Shown: positions 33,719 through 42,138 of the stretch, piece after piece
How positions within the stretch are numbered: the stretch's first letter is position 1
Layout: every line of letters begins with the position of its first letter
Assembly (NCBI RefSeq): GCF_017696315.1
Contig: NZ_JAAORJ010000001.1
Coordinates: 78,452-142,451, forward strand
Reading direction: 5' to 3'
From: Prochlorococcus marinus XMU1412
GTDB taxonomy: Bacteria > Cyanobacteriota > Cyanobacteriia > PCC-6307 > Cyanobiaceae
DNA length: 64,000 nucleotides
Position numbers and translations under genes: made by a program
Notes under the pieces: generated by a model
Database searches by the model: none
What the model was told of the DNA's origin: nothing
Seen by the model: only the letters and a program-made list of their open reading frames with translations

Positions 33719-34430
33719 CACTAAAAAGATATTCTTCTAAGTTGTTCCTCCAAATGAAAAGATTTTCTAAATAAGGGTTGTTTATGTATTCTTGGCTTCC
33801 CTCTCCTGAAAGAATTGGTCCTGCAGACTTTGGAAACTTAAGAAGTGATAATTGAGCAGCAATTGAAATATCTGCGATTGATAAACTATCTCCAACTAAA
33901 TATTTCTTGTTGATCAAGGATTTTGATAAAGCTTCCAGTAATTTTTGGAGTTCTAAATTATCTTTAGAAGACAAAACTACATTAGAAATTTTACTAAGAT
34001 TTTTAAAAGGTAATTTATCAACAATACTTTTAACTGAAGAAGGTATTTCATCTGGAAGTAATGCAGTTCTTAGCTGTGGATTTTCTATTGCAGATTTTAT
34101 TAAAGCTTTTCTACAAGTTGTAGCCATTGTAGTATCTGCCCAGTCTTCAATTAGTTTGCATTGTGCAAATAATATTGGATCCTCCGGAAAGAGTGGATTG
34201 TTTTCATTTTTTTTATCTAAATATTCGCAAATAGTTGAAGAGTCATTAATAACTTGATCATTACTATCGACTATTACAGGTACTTGTTTTTGACCTGATA
34301 ATTTAAAGATTTCAAATTGGCCTATGCCAGGTGTTACTTCTTCAACTCGATATTGTAGTCTTTTTGCATGAAGAGCCATTCTTGTTTTTAAACAAAAAGC
34401 ACTATGCCTAAATTGATATAATGTAATCAT
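33705..34430 (-). CDS. Glutathione S-transferase family protein
   Basis: A 241-residue two-domain protein. The N-terminal thioredoxin-like domain begins ITLYQFRHSAFCLKTRMAL (residues 2-20) with the active-site region around Ser9 and Cys12, then the cis-Pro strand KQVPVIVD and the DSSTICEYL glutathione-contact motif. The C-terminal helical domain has the N-capping motif VGDSLSIADISIAAQL. Likely a cytosolic detoxification or redox enzyme; the substrate is unknown. It overlaps the exported-protein gene by 14 bases at the 3' ends. Confidence 0.9.
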   Translation of the reverse strand: MITLYQFRHSAFCLKTRMALHAKRLQYRVEEVTPGIGQFEIFKLSGQKQVPVIVDSNDQVINDSSTICEYLDKKNENNPLFPEDPILFAQCKLIEDWADTTMATTCRKALIKSAIENPQLRTALLPDEIPSSVKSIVDKLPFKNLSKISNVVLSSKDNLELQKLLEALSKSLINKKYLVGDSLSIADISIAAQLSLLKFPKSAGPILSGEGSQEYINNPYLENLFIWRNNLEEYLFSANSQ

Positions 34431-34475
34431 GCTGTTTAATGTTTGTTAAAACTTAGCTAAAAAAGTAATCTATTT

Positions 34476-34694
34476 GTGGAGCTGATGGGCGAATTTTTCT
34501 CTAATGTTGCGAGATATCCAAAGTATTTGATATCTATCATTGTTGGGGGACTTGTTGCATTGCTTGAACCTTTATTCAAGAATAGATCAAATCCACTCAC
34601 AATAGTTGGTTTGATATCTTCTGTCTTAAGTGCTTTCATAACTGTTTATTTTGTCTTGCAAGCGATGACAAACCCAATAAATTTACAACCATAA
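34476..34694 (+). CDS. DUF751/Ycf33-like small membrane protein, 72 aa
   Basis: A 72-residue protein with the family pattern FFSNVARYPKYLISIIVGGL (residues 7-26) and a second hydrophobic helix (about 41-62). DUF751 (related to plastid Ycf33) is confined to cyanobacteria and plastids; function unknown. I list the GTG at 34476, but an ATG three codons later (34485, MGEFF) is equally possible and neither has a clear ribosome-binding site. Its stop shares a base with the rbfA ATG (TAATG), so the two are coupled. Confidence 0.8.
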   Translation: MELMGEFFSNVARYPKYLISIIVGGLVALLEPLFKNRSNPLTIVGLISSVLSAFITVYFVLQAMTNPINLQP

Positions 34695-35086
34695 TGCCAA
34701 ATAATTACCGTCTTGCAAAAGTTTCTTCTCTTTTGAAGAAAGAAATAACCCTTATTTTGCAGAATGATTTAGAAAATGATCTTATTAGGGATCATTTCGT
34801 CAATATTTCTAAGATTGATTTATCAGGTGATTTGCAACACTGTAAAATTTATATAACTTCAACTGCTGAAGAGAAAGTAAGGAAAGAGATTGTGGAAAAC
34901 TTGAATACTGCTAAAAGCTCTATAAGGCATAGTTTAGGAAAAAGAATTGAGATGAGAAGAGTTCCAGAGATAAATTTTAAAGACGATGTTGTTCTTGATA
35001 AAGGATTATCAGTCTTGAAACTTCTCGATGAATTAAAAAATAAAAATCAAAATAATAATGTTGAGGAAAAGGATGCCAAAAGTTGA
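34694..35086 (+). CDS. rbfA: Ribosome-binding factor A
   Basis: A 130-residue KH-fold protein that binds the 30S subunit and assists 16S rRNA 5' processing. The pattern RLAKVSSLLKKEITLILQ near residue 5, VNISKIDLSGDLQHCKIYIT and IRHSLGKRIEMRRVPEINF is diagnostic. It is coupled to the DUF751 gene upstream (1-base overlap) and to hemD downstream (14-base overlap), so the three likely form one operon. Confidence 0.95.
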   Translation: MPNNYRLAKVSSLLKKEITLILQNDLENDLIRDHFVNISKIDLSGDLQHCKIYITSTAEEKVRKEIVENLNTAKSSIRHSLGKRIEMRRVPEINFKDDVVLDKGLSVLKLLDELKNKNQNNNVEEKDAKS

Positions 35087-35870
35087 TCTACCCCTTGATC
35101 AAAGAAATATAATTATTACTCGATCAAAAGAAGGGATATTGGATATAAAAAAGATTTTCACAAGCAAGGGCGCTAATGTATTTGATTTGCCTGCAATAAG
35201 TATTGGTGATCCTGATGATTTGAATCCTCTTGACGAAGCATTAAATCAAATAAATGATTTTCATTGGATTATTTTTTCCAGTAGTAATGGGATCAAATTT
35301 GTGGATAAAAGACTTAGATACTTTAATAGTTCATTAAAAGAATGTTCTAAAAAAACAAAAATCGCCGTAGTCGGAGAAAAAACCTCAAAAACTCTTGATG
35401 ATTTTGGGATTAAGGCTGATTTTATACCTCCAGAATTTGTTGCTGAAAGTTTAATTGATAATTTCCCAGTATCTGGTTATGGACTTCGAGTTTTTGTACC
35501 AAGAGTTCAGACAGGTGGTAGGGATCTAATTGCAGATCAATTTAGAAAGGCTGGCGCTCGTGTATTTGAGGTTGCTGCATATGAAACTAGATGTCCTGAC
35601 TCAATTCCAGAAGAAACAATTGATATTATTTCTAATCGAAAAGTAGATGCAATTATTTTCTCAAGCGGTAAAACCGTAGTAAATGCTGCTTTTTTACTAG
35701 AAAAAAAACTTGGTAAACAATGGTTAGATTATTTTGATCAGATTAAGTTGTTATCTATTGGACCTCAGACAACAAAAATATGTAACAAGATTTTTGGAAG
35801 AGTTGATAGTCAGGCACAAAAATATACCTTTGAAGGACTGCTAGATCTGGCAATTAATATTTTTAGTTAG
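35073..35870 (+). CDS. hemD: Uroporphyrinogen-III synthase
   Basis: Closes and inverts ring D of hydroxymethylbilane, leading to heme and chlorophyll. The 265-residue protein has the paired alpha/beta domains: NIIITRSKEG near the start, WIIFSSSNGIKFV near 60, VPRVQTGGRDLIADQFRKAGARV in the middle, and AIIFSSGKTVVNA near 190. I use the ATG at 35073 because GAGG at 35063-35066 is 6 bases upstream; the in-frame ATG at 35058 has no such site. The 3' end overlaps the SRPBCC gene by 8 bases. Confidence 0.92.
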   Translation: MPKVDLPLDQRNIIITRSKEGILDIKKIFTSKGANVFDLPAISIGDPDDLNPLDEALNQINDFHWIIFSSSNGIKFVDKRLRYFNSSLKECSKKTKIAVVGEKTSKTLDDFGIKADFIPPEFVAESLIDNFPVSGYGLRVFVPRVQTGGRDLIADQFRKAGARVFEVAAYETRCPDSIPEETIDIISNRKVDAIIFSSGKTVVNAAFLLEKKLGKQWLDYFDQIKLLSIGPQTTKICNKIFGRVDSQAQKYTFEGLLDLAINIFS

Positions 35871-36333
35871 AAAAATTTTTTGAATAGTTCTTTTCAACTA
35901 AATCTTTGAACCTATCAATATTGGCCTGTAATTCGTTTGTTACCATTTTGCCTAAGATATTTTCTTCCATAAACCGTGCAATCATTTTAGGTAGCTCATA
36001 AGTTATTGCTAAATTTACCGTTGTGATTTGATCAGTTTTACTTTCGAAAACTACTGATCCCTCAGTTGGTAAACCTCCTATTGATTTCCATTTAAGTTTA
36101 CTTTTTTCAACCCTTTCTGTAATTTGAGCTTTCCATTTAAATCTAAAGCCATTTGCAGCTAAAGTCCATTCTGTTAAATCTGGTAACGTATTAGTTTCTT
36201 CGTCAACTGTTTTTACAGATTCAATCCAGCTCATCCAAAGTGACATTGAGTCTAAATCGCTCCATGTGTCCCATACATTTTCAAGAGGCGCATTAACAAC
36301 TGTTATTACGTCATGTTTTAGCCAAGTACCCAT
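35863..36333 (-). CDS. SRPBCC (START-like) polyketide-cyclase/dehydrase family protein
   Basis: A 156-residue protein with a helix-grip fold typical of the SRPBCC superfamily: VITVVNAPLENVWDTWSDLDSM at the start, the beta-rich middle with FRFKWKAQITE, and a long C-terminal helix (MVTNELQANIDRFKDLV). Such proteins bind hydrophobic ligands. It sits 3 bases downstream of zds on the same strand, an arrangement that suggests involvement with carotenoids or another lipid, but the ligand is not known. Confidence 0.85.
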   Translation of the reverse strand: MGTWLKHDVITVVNAPLENVWDTWSDLDSMSLWMSWIESVKTVDEETNTLPDLTEWTLAANGFRFKWKAQITERVEKSKLKWKSIGGLPTEGSVVFESKTDQITTVNLAITYELPKMIARFMEENILGKMVTNELQANIDRFKDLVEKNYSKNFSN

Positions 36334-36336
36334 TAA

Positions 36337-37791
36337 TTAACTTACTGCAAGATTTTTTGCTAATTCGGCTTTCTTCTCTAAAATTGCCGCGGCAGCTAAA
36401 TGACCACTCATTGTAGCTCCCTCCATAGAGTCTATGTAATCTTGTTTTGTATAACTACCAGCCATGAAGAAATTAGATATAGATGTTTTTTGATCGGGTC
36501 TGAAAGGTTCCATACCGGGAGCTTCTCTATAGAGTGATTGTGGAATTTGTACCACGTTACTCCAAAGCAATTTAAGGTTTTTTGAGGATGGGAATAGACG
36601 GCGAACCTCTTTATCAATTTCTTTTGTAATTCTTTCTGTAGATCTTCCCATCCATCTATCGCCAGGAGTTAAAACACATTGGAGAAGAGATCCCATATCT
36701 TTTTTTCTATAGTCTGCTGGACTTGCTAATGCTAAATCAGCAAAACAACTGAAAGAGGCATCAGCAGAATAAAGAAGGTTATCTAGTCCAATTGGTTCGT
36801 TTCCAGTATTATCTTTTTGTAATTCAGTAACCCAACCGTCATATCTTAATTGGATTGTGGCAACAGCTACAGCTCTAAGTTTTTTTAAACCTTCAAATTC
36901 TTTAAATTGATACCATTCTTTTGGAATTATTTTTTTTATTCCAGGAACATCACAGGCAGCTAGAAATTTATCTGCAAACACTGCCTTAATCCCTTCAGGA
37001 GAAGATATTTTTAATTGATTTACTGAATAAGAGGATGATTCCTTTTCATAGATGATTTCTTCTACCTTATGGTTAAGATGTATTGTTGCTCCTTTGTTTG
37101 TGATGTAGTCGACGATGGGTTGCGTTAACCACTTATGTGGGGAACCTTTTAAAAGATTAAGTTTTGAGGCTTCAGTTTTTGAAGCAAACATCATGAATAT
37201 AGTTAGCATGCATCTTGCTGAAATATCTTTGCAATTAATAAAACCTAATGCATATGCGATAGGATCCCACATTCTTTCTAAACTTTTTTCACTTCCACCA
37301 TGGTTTAAAAACCATTCTTTAAAACTAATTCTATCTAGATCTCTAATTATTTTCATTGCGCCTTCATAGTCTATCAATCCTCTAACGATTGGACTTGTCC
37401 CTAAAGCCAAGGCATTTCTGAATTTATCTACCCAAGTAAGTTGTTCGGTGGTAAAAAAAGCTTTAAGTCCGTTAAATGGAGCACCTAAAGGGAATCTAAA
37501 GTCTAACGATTTTAAATTACCACCATTATTGATAAATAGATGAGTATGATCTTTCGGGAGTAAATTGTCTAGAGCTCCCACTTTTTTCATTAATTTAAAA
37601 AGATTTGCGTAATTGTAAAAAAATACATGTAAACCCATTTCTATGTGGTTGCCATCCTTATCTTCCCAACTTCCTACTTTACCTCCCCAAAATGACCTGC
37701 TCTCGTAAATTTCTACTTCGTGGCCTTCATCAACTAAATTGACTGCTGCTGTAAGACCAGCTAATCCAGAACCAACTATTGCAATTTTCAC
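36337..37791 (-). CDS. zds: Zeta-carotene desaturase
   Basis: Desaturates zeta-carotene toward lycopene, the second desaturation step of plant-type carotenoid synthesis. It has the FAD motif [19 protein letters not shown] at the very start, the family features [23 protein letters not shown], and the C-terminal [23 protein letters not shown]. Pds, at 60.6-62.0 kb in this window, is a distinct paralogue. I place the start at the GTG 37789-37791 because the FAD motif should be N-terminal; a TTG at 37818 would add nine residues. It is divergent from the IscA/SufA-type gene. Confidence 0.93.
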   Translation of the reverse strand: MKIAIVGSGLAGLTAAVNLVDEGHEVEIYESRSFWGGKVGSWEDKDGNHIEMGLHVFFYNYANLFKLMKKVGALDNLLPKDHTHLFINNGGNLKSLDFRFPLGAPFNGLKAFFTTEQLTWVDKFRNALALGTSPIVRGLIDYEGAMKIIRDLDRISFKEWFLNHGGSEKSLERMWDPIAYALGFINCKDISARCMLTIFMMFASKTEASKLNLLKGSPHKWLTQPIVDYITNKGATIHLNHKVEEIIYEKESSSYSVNQLKISSPEGIKAVFADKFLAACDVPGIKKIIPKEWYQFKEFEGLKKLRAVAVATIQLRYDGWVTELQKDNTGNEPIGLDNLLYSADASFSCFADLALASPADYRKKDMGSLLQCVLTPGDRWMGRSTERITKEIDKEVRRLFPSSKNLKLLWSNVVQIPQSLYREAPGMEPFRPDQKTSISNFFMAGSYTKQDYIDSMEGATMSGHLAAAAILEKKAELAKNLAVS

Positions 37792-37890
37792 TTTTTTCTT
37801 AAAATTATAACAAATCAAGTTTGGATAACGTTTGTTCTATGCATCCTATCGATTAAGTTTTTATATTATAAATAGTAAAAATCCCTTTTT

Positions 37891-38283
37891 ATGGAAAATG
37901 TAGAAGTTAAACAGGAAGTTAAAAATTCTGATGATGGCAAAGGTATCTTAATTACGAATGATGCTATAGAACAAATTTCAAATTTATTGAAGGGCCAAAG
38001 TGATAAAAAAGCACTAAGGGTAGGAGTAAGATCAGGTGGCTGTAGTGGGATGAGTTACACGATGGATTTCATAGGAACTAATGAAATAAATCCCGATGAT
38101 AAAGTTTATGATTATTCATTAAAAGCTGATCAAAACTTTCAAGTAGTTTGTGATCCTAAAAGTCTGTTATATATTTATGGAATGCAATTAGATTTTAGTA
38201 AGGAATTAATTGGAGGTGGCTTTAATTTTGTAAATCCCAATGCTTCGCAAACTTGCGGTTGTGGAAGCTCCTTTGCAGTTTAA
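37891..38283 (+). CDS. IscA/SufA/ErpA-type Fe-S carrier protein
   Basis: A 130-residue A-type carrier that receives and delivers Fe-S clusters. The three conserved cysteines are visible as SGGCSGMSY and the C-terminal CGCGSSF. An N-terminal extension of about 20 charged residues precedes the core (ILITNDAIEQISNLL). With sufB at the window start, the Suf system is represented in this region though not as one operon. The 6-base gap to the next gene implies co-transcription. Confidence 0.92.
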   Translation: MENVEVKQEVKNSDDGKGILITNDAIEQISNLLKGQSDKKALRVGVRSGGCSGMSYTMDFIGTNEINPDDKVYDYSLKADQNFQVVCDPKSLLYIYGMQLDFSKELIGGGFNFVNPNASQTCGCGSSFAV

Positions 38284-38289
38284 TAAATA

Positions 38290-38718
38290 ATGAATAACGA
38301 AATTAATCCCATCGAAGAGGATTTTAATGCAGCTTTATCAAGATATAAAGCAGGGCATGATTTAATTCCAATCGTTCAAGATTTTCAAAAAATTATACAG
38401 CAAATTCCAAATCATTTTGCTGCCTGGACTTGTTTATCATGGCTTCAATTACTTTTGAAAAATAATGAAGAAGCTTTGTCAGCTGCCAGACAAGCTGTTC
38501 GATTAAATCAGCAAGATCCACAAGCAAGAATGAATTTGTCTTTAGCTCTTTTGGCTACCAATAATAAAGGTGTTAGGGATCATATTGAGTTAATAAAAAA
38601 AATGTCCATGATGATGCCAGATGTGAAAAGTGAGTTGAAAGAATCTGTTGAAGACGGATTAAGTAGATATCCAGATTGGCCTGAGTTAACCAAAGTAAAA
38701 CAATGGTTGGATTTTTAA
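38290..38718 (+). CDS. TPR-repeat protein, 142 aa
   Basis: A 142-residue helical protein with about two tetratricopeptide repeats: one around IPNHFAAWTCLSWLQLLLKNNEEAL (in part; residues 38-65) and one around PQARMNLSLALLATNN (77-95). TPRs mediate protein contacts. It is squeezed between the A-type carrier and the LpxB-related gene (6 bases and 0 bases), so all three may be one transcript. Partner unknown. Confidence 0.82.
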   Translation: MNNEINPIEEDFNAALSRYKAGHDLIPIVQDFQKIIQQIPNHFAAWTCLSWLQLLLKNNEEALSAARQAVRLNQQDPQARMNLSLALLATNNKGVRDHIELIKKMSMMMPDVKSELKESVEDGLSRYPDWPELTKVKQWLDF

Positions 38719-39921
38719 TTGTTTAAGATTTTAATTTTAAGTAATGGGCATGGAGAAGATCTATCTGGCAGTCTGATAGCTAAACAATTCGTAAAAAGTG
38801 GTTATTCTGTTCATGCTTTGCCAATTGTTGGTAAGGGAAACCATTACGAAAAAGAAAAAATTAAGATTATCGGTAAAACTAAGGAATTTAGAACTGGAGG
38901 AATTGGTTATAATTCTTTTAAGGGAAGACTTACTGAGATATTTGGAGGAGAAATATTTTATCTTCTAAAAAGATTATATTTAACTTTTAAAATAAGAAAA
39001 AAATATGATTATTTCTTTATAGTTGGAGATATTGTGCCAGTTTTTTTTGCATGGGTTTGTAAGAAAGATTTTTTTACATATCTAGTTGCTTATTCCAGCC
39101 ATTATGAAGGTAAGTTGAAATTACCATGGCCTTCTAAATTTTTCTTGCTCTCACAAAAAGCAAAAAAAATATATACAAGAGATTCCCTTACAGCTAGTGA
39201 TTTAACATTGCAACTAAAAAAGAAAGTGTCTTTTTTAGGCAACCCATTTATGGATAAGTTTTTTCCTAGAAACAAAGAATTAAATAAAGATCAATTTAGT
39301 ATTGGATTATTTCCAGGAAGTAGATTCCCTGAGATTTTAGATAATTTTGTTTTGATTTTAGAGGTATTAGAGGCATTGTCAGATTTAAGATATTTTCAAA
39401 AAATTCAGTTTAATTTTGCGATAGTTAATTCTCTATCTTCATCAAAAATAAAGGAGATATTTCAAAAAAGAGGATGGTTAAGAATTGAAAATATAAAAGA
39501 TAATAATCTCTTGAAATTCCAATATAAATTTTTAGAAGTGAATATATATTGGAATAATTTTGACAAAATATTATTGAAAAGTAGATGCTGTATCAGCATG
39601 GCAGGAACAGCAGCAGAGCAAGCGATTGGATTAGGAAAACCGGTTATTCAGATTGAAGGTAAAGGTCCACAATTTACAAAAACTTTTGCAGAAGCTCAAA
39701 GACGTTTGCTTGGAAAATATGTTTTTTGTGCCAGTAAATATAAAGACAAAAATGATCAAATCAATCAGTCAATTAAATTGATCATAAAAATAATATACCT
39801 AATACAGCTAAATAAGAAGTTTATGATCTCATGTGATGAAAATGCTAAAAAAAGACTAGGTGAAAACAAAGCTTGTCTTAAAATGGTTGATGATATGAAT
39901 ATTGTTATGAAAAATGACTAA
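38719..39921 (+). CDS. Lipid-A-disaccharide synthase-related glycosyltransferase (COG4370)
   Basis: A 400-residue GT-B-fold protein related to LpxB but of a separate cyanobacterial group. Recognisable parts are ILILSNGHGEDLSGSLIA at the start, VVGDIVPV-like FIVGDIVPVFFAWV, the mid-protein IGLFPGSRFPEIL, and the C-terminal acceptor/donor region MAGTAAEQAIGLGKPVIQIEG. The TTG start at 38719 follows the TPR stop directly. The sugar donor and acceptor are unknown, and it should not be assumed to make lipid A. It overlaps the next gene by 8 bases. Confidence 0.85.
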   Translation: MFKILILSNGHGEDLSGSLIAKQFVKSGYSVHALPIVGKGNHYEKEKIKIIGKTKEFRTGGIGYNSFKGRLTEIFGGEIFYLLKRLYLTFKIRKKYDYFFIVGDIVPVFFAWVCKKDFFTYLVAYSSHYEGKLKLPWPSKFFLLSQKAKKIYTRDSLTASDLTLQLKKKVSFLGNPFMDKFFPRNKELNKDQFSIGLFPGSRFPEILDNFVLILEVLEALSDLRYFQKIQFNFAIVNSLSSSKIKEIFQKRGWLRIENIKDNNLLKFQYKFLEVNIYWNNFDKILLKSRCCISMAGTAAEQAIGLGKPVIQIEGKGPQFTKTFAEAQRRLLGKYVFCASKYKDKNDQINQSIKLIIKIIYLIQLNKKFMISCDENAKKRLGENKACLKMVDDMNIVMKND

Positions 39922-40183
39922 GGAGAATAATCAAAATCAGTTAAAACAAGTTATCGATAATTTGTTATTAATAAATTTATTTATAGTCATTTTTTTTGCA
40001 ATATTTTTTATTTTTGCAATCATCATGCAATTTAATGGGATATTTATTTTTATTAATTTTATTCAGATAGTTTGGAATCCTCTTGTAGTTCCATTGATAA
40101 CAATTCTTATTATTGGTGCTTTAGTAAACGGTATTAATTCTTGGTGGAGGCGTAAATTGCTTTCTCAAGAAGAGGATATTTAA
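39914..40183 (+). CDS. Small two-helix membrane protein, 89 aa
   Basis: An 89-residue protein with two long hydrophobic helices (about residues 15-40 and 50-70), a short polar N-terminus and a basic-then-acidic tail (WWRRKLLSQEEDI). It is translationally tied to the LpxB-related gene (8-base overlap), so it may act at the same membrane. Its last 50 bases overlap the 3' end of the opposite-strand epimerase-family gene, an unusually long overlap for this window. Family not recognised. Confidence 0.7.
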   Translation: MTKENNQNQLKQVIDNLLLINLFIVIFFAIFFIFAIIMQFNGIFIFINFIQIVWNPLVVPLITILIIGALVNGINSWWRRKLLSQEEDI

Positions 40184-41060
40184 AATTATAATTTTTGATT
40201 TTACTGCTAATTACTTTTTGTCCTTCTAAAACAACTTTCGCTCCATCCCCTAACAATATTTTTAAAACCGCTCCAGGCACTGGAAGTAAATTAGGTCTAT
40301 TAAGACATTTGCCTAAAGTCTGAGAAAATTCTCTCATTAATACTGGATTTGGTGCAACAGCATTAAATACTCCCGAATACTTTTTATCAACTAATGCTTG
40401 AATAATTAATGCACATAAATCAGTTCTATGAATCCAACTCATCCATTGCTTACCATCTCCAATTGGGCCACCCAATCCAACTTTAAATATAGGGAGCATT
40501 TTTCCTAATGCTCCTCCGTCTTTCTCTAGAACAATTCCAATTCTAAAAATAACTAACCTTGAGAAAAATGGTTTTTCAGCGGCGACCGTTTCCCATTTCT
40601 TGCAAAGATTAGATAGAAAGTCTTTTCCTCCAGGACTATTTTCAGTAAATTCACCAGACAAACTTGTACCGTAATAACCTATAGCTGATCCATTTATAAT
40701 GACTTTTGGATTTATTTTTAAATTTTTAAGGGTCTTCATCATGAATTTGGTGGTGTTAATACGACTATTTTCAATTTCCTTTTTTTGTTCAGAAGTCCAT
40801 TTTTTTTCTGCTATGGGTTCTCCCATCAAGTTAATAATTCCATCTGTTTCTCTTAAAATGTTAAGAAGATTTTCGTTATTCCAGTTTTTTTCTTTTGATA
40901 AATCTATTTGAAAAAATTTAAACTTATTGAAATCTAAATCAAGCTTTAATTTACTAATGGGTTTTCTACTTACAATGTATATTTCGTGATTTTCAGTGAG
41001 TAGTGTTGGCACTAATTCTTTACCAACAAATCCAGTGCAGCCAAGTAGTAAAAGACGCAT
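40134..41060 (-). CDS. SDR-type epimerase, TIGR01777/YfcH family
   Basis: A 308-residue NAD(P)-binding protein. The N-terminal Rossmann motif LLLGCTGFVGKELV, INLMGEPIAEKKWT near residue 95 and GSAIGYYGT near 125 are signatures of this sugar-epimerase-like family, which includes plant SulA homologues and YfcH. The C-terminal part (FSQTLGKCLNRPNLLPVPG) is the DUF1731-like extension. The substrate is unknown. Its stop lies inside the coding region of the opposite-strand small membrane protein gene. Confidence 0.88.
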   Translation of the reverse strand: MRLLLLGCTGFVGKELVPTLLTENHEIYIVSRKPISKLKLDLDFNKFKFFQIDLSKEKNWNNENLLNILRETDGIINLMGEPIAEKKWTSEQKKEIENSRINTTKFMMKTLKNLKINPKVIINGSAIGYYGTSLSGEFTENSPGGKDFLSNLCKKWETVAAEKPFFSRLVIFRIGIVLEKDGGALGKMLPIFKVGLGGPIGDGKQWMSWIHRTDLCALIIQALVDKKYSGVFNAVAPNPVLMREFSQTLGKCLNRPNLLPVPGAVLKILLGDGAKVVLEGQKVISSKIKNYNFKYPLLEKAIYASTKN

Positions 41061-41108
41061 ATCTTATAGATGTTTATCATTTAAGGCTATTAAATTTTTT
41101 TGAAGTTT

Positions 41109-41122
41109 GTAATTCTTATTAC
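41109..41122. promoter_or_regulatory. Palindrome matching NtcA consensus GTA-N8-TAC
   Basis: GTAAT-TCTT-ATTAC is a perfect 5+5 palindrome and fits the NtcA consensus GTA-N8-TAC. It lies between the minus-strand epimerase gene (start 41060) and ndhO (start 41197). A TATAAT at 41162-41167 is a good -10 for ndhO, but the 40-base distance from the palindrome is longer than the roughly 22 bases of a classical NtcA-activated promoter. In an AT-rich genome one or two such matches per window are expected by chance. Confidence 0.3.
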
Positions 41123-41196
41123 CGTATAAATTTTTTTCAATAGTTTTCAAACAAGTTTTTGTATAATAGATTTCAAATAACTTTCTTGAATTTATC

Positions 41197-41433
41197 ATGA
41201 CAGATTCTATTCCAAAGAAACCTCTCAAGAAAGGATGCTTAGTTTTTGTCGATAGAGAAAATTATAAAAAAAGTATTGAAGCGCTAGCCAGTGATGATGA
41301 TCTACCTAATTATGTCTTTGAAGGTCCTGGAGAGATTCTTTCAGTCAAAGACGAATATGCTCAGGTTCGATGGCGCAGACCTGTTCCAGATGTTTGGTTT
41401 AAATTAGATCAACTTAAAGAATATACTCAATAA
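41197..41433 (+). CDS. ndhO: NAD(P)H-quinone oxidoreductase subunit O
   Basis: A 78-residue peripheral subunit of cyanobacterial NDH-1, the complex used in cyclic electron flow, respiration and CO2 uptake. The KKGCLVFVDRENY start and the C-terminal EYAQVRWRRPVPDVWFKLDQL are characteristic. It starts at ATG 41197 with a TATAAT about 30 bases upstream (41162-41167) as a likely promoter -10. It is monocistronic here, followed by a convergent J-domain gene after 11 bases. Confidence 0.95.
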   Translation: MTDSIPKKPLKKGCLVFVDRENYKKSIEALASDDDLPNYVFEGPGEILSVKDEYAQVRWRRPVPDVWFKLDQLKEYTQ

Positions 41434-41444
41434 AATTTTTACAT

Positions 41445-42122
41445 CTAAAAGTTTTTATTTTTTTTCTCTATAGACATCTTTGATTGTATTCTTTTTGCTT
41501 CTTTGATCATTTCTTTGCCATCAAATAAGTAATTATCTACGTATCCTTGTGTATATCTATCAAATTCTGATAGCGCATCTTTAACTTGTGAAAAACAATG
41601 ATAAAGATCAAGGCCTAAAGCTGAAATAGACTTTGGAACTATTTTTTTATTATAAATTTTTTCAACTTTTTCTATTTTCTTTTGTGAAAGAATAATATAA
41701 CTGCAAAAATTTTCCATTAGTTCGTCATCATATGGATCCGCAGATAGTTTTTTTATTTCGTTATTCAAAGGTTTAATGATTTGACTAATTAATCTATTTA
41801 TCGGACTATAAATTTCTTTAATCCATGTTTCAACTTCTTTGTCCTTAATTGAAGAATTATGTTTTTTTGAATTAAATTTCTCTTCCCAATTTTCATTTAA
41901 TGAATCAAATGATGAGCTGGAAAAGGAAAAACTGCTATCGTATTGTTTCTTTTTTATAGGGTCATTTAGAGTTTCCCAGGCATTTTGTATGGCAAGAAAT
42001 CGTTCTTTCTTGCCGCCTGCATCTGGATGATGTTGCTTAACTAAAGAGCGATATGAAGATTTAATTTCACTTCTGGTTGCATTTTGTTTGAGGCCTAATT
42101 CTTCATATAAATTTTTTTTCAT
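41445..42122 (-). CDS. J-domain (DnaJ-like) protein, 225 aa
   Basis: A 225-residue protein with an N-terminal J domain: YEELGLKQNATRSEIKSSYRSLVKQHHPDAGG contains the HPD tripeptide at about residues 32-34 that stimulates DnaK-type ATPases. There is no Gly/Phe region, zinc finger or substrate-binding domain of classical DnaJ. The C-terminal half is helical and Lys-rich (KPLNNEIKKLSADPYDDELM), so it is a specialised co-chaperone. It lies 16 bases downstream of cysK on the same strand. Confidence 0.9.
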   Translation of the reverse strand: MKKNLYEELGLKQNATRSEIKSSYRSLVKQHHPDAGGKKERFLAIQNAWETLNDPIKKKQYDSSFSFSSSSFDSLNENWEEKFNSKKHNSSIKDKEVETWIKEIYSPINRLISQIIKPLNNEIKKLSADPYDDELMENFCSYIILSQKKIEKVEKIYNKKIVPKSISALGLDLYHCFSQVKDALSEFDRYTQGYVDNYLFDGKEMIKEAKRIQSKMSIEKKNKNF

Positions 42123-42138
42123 TTTTATAAATTATGCA

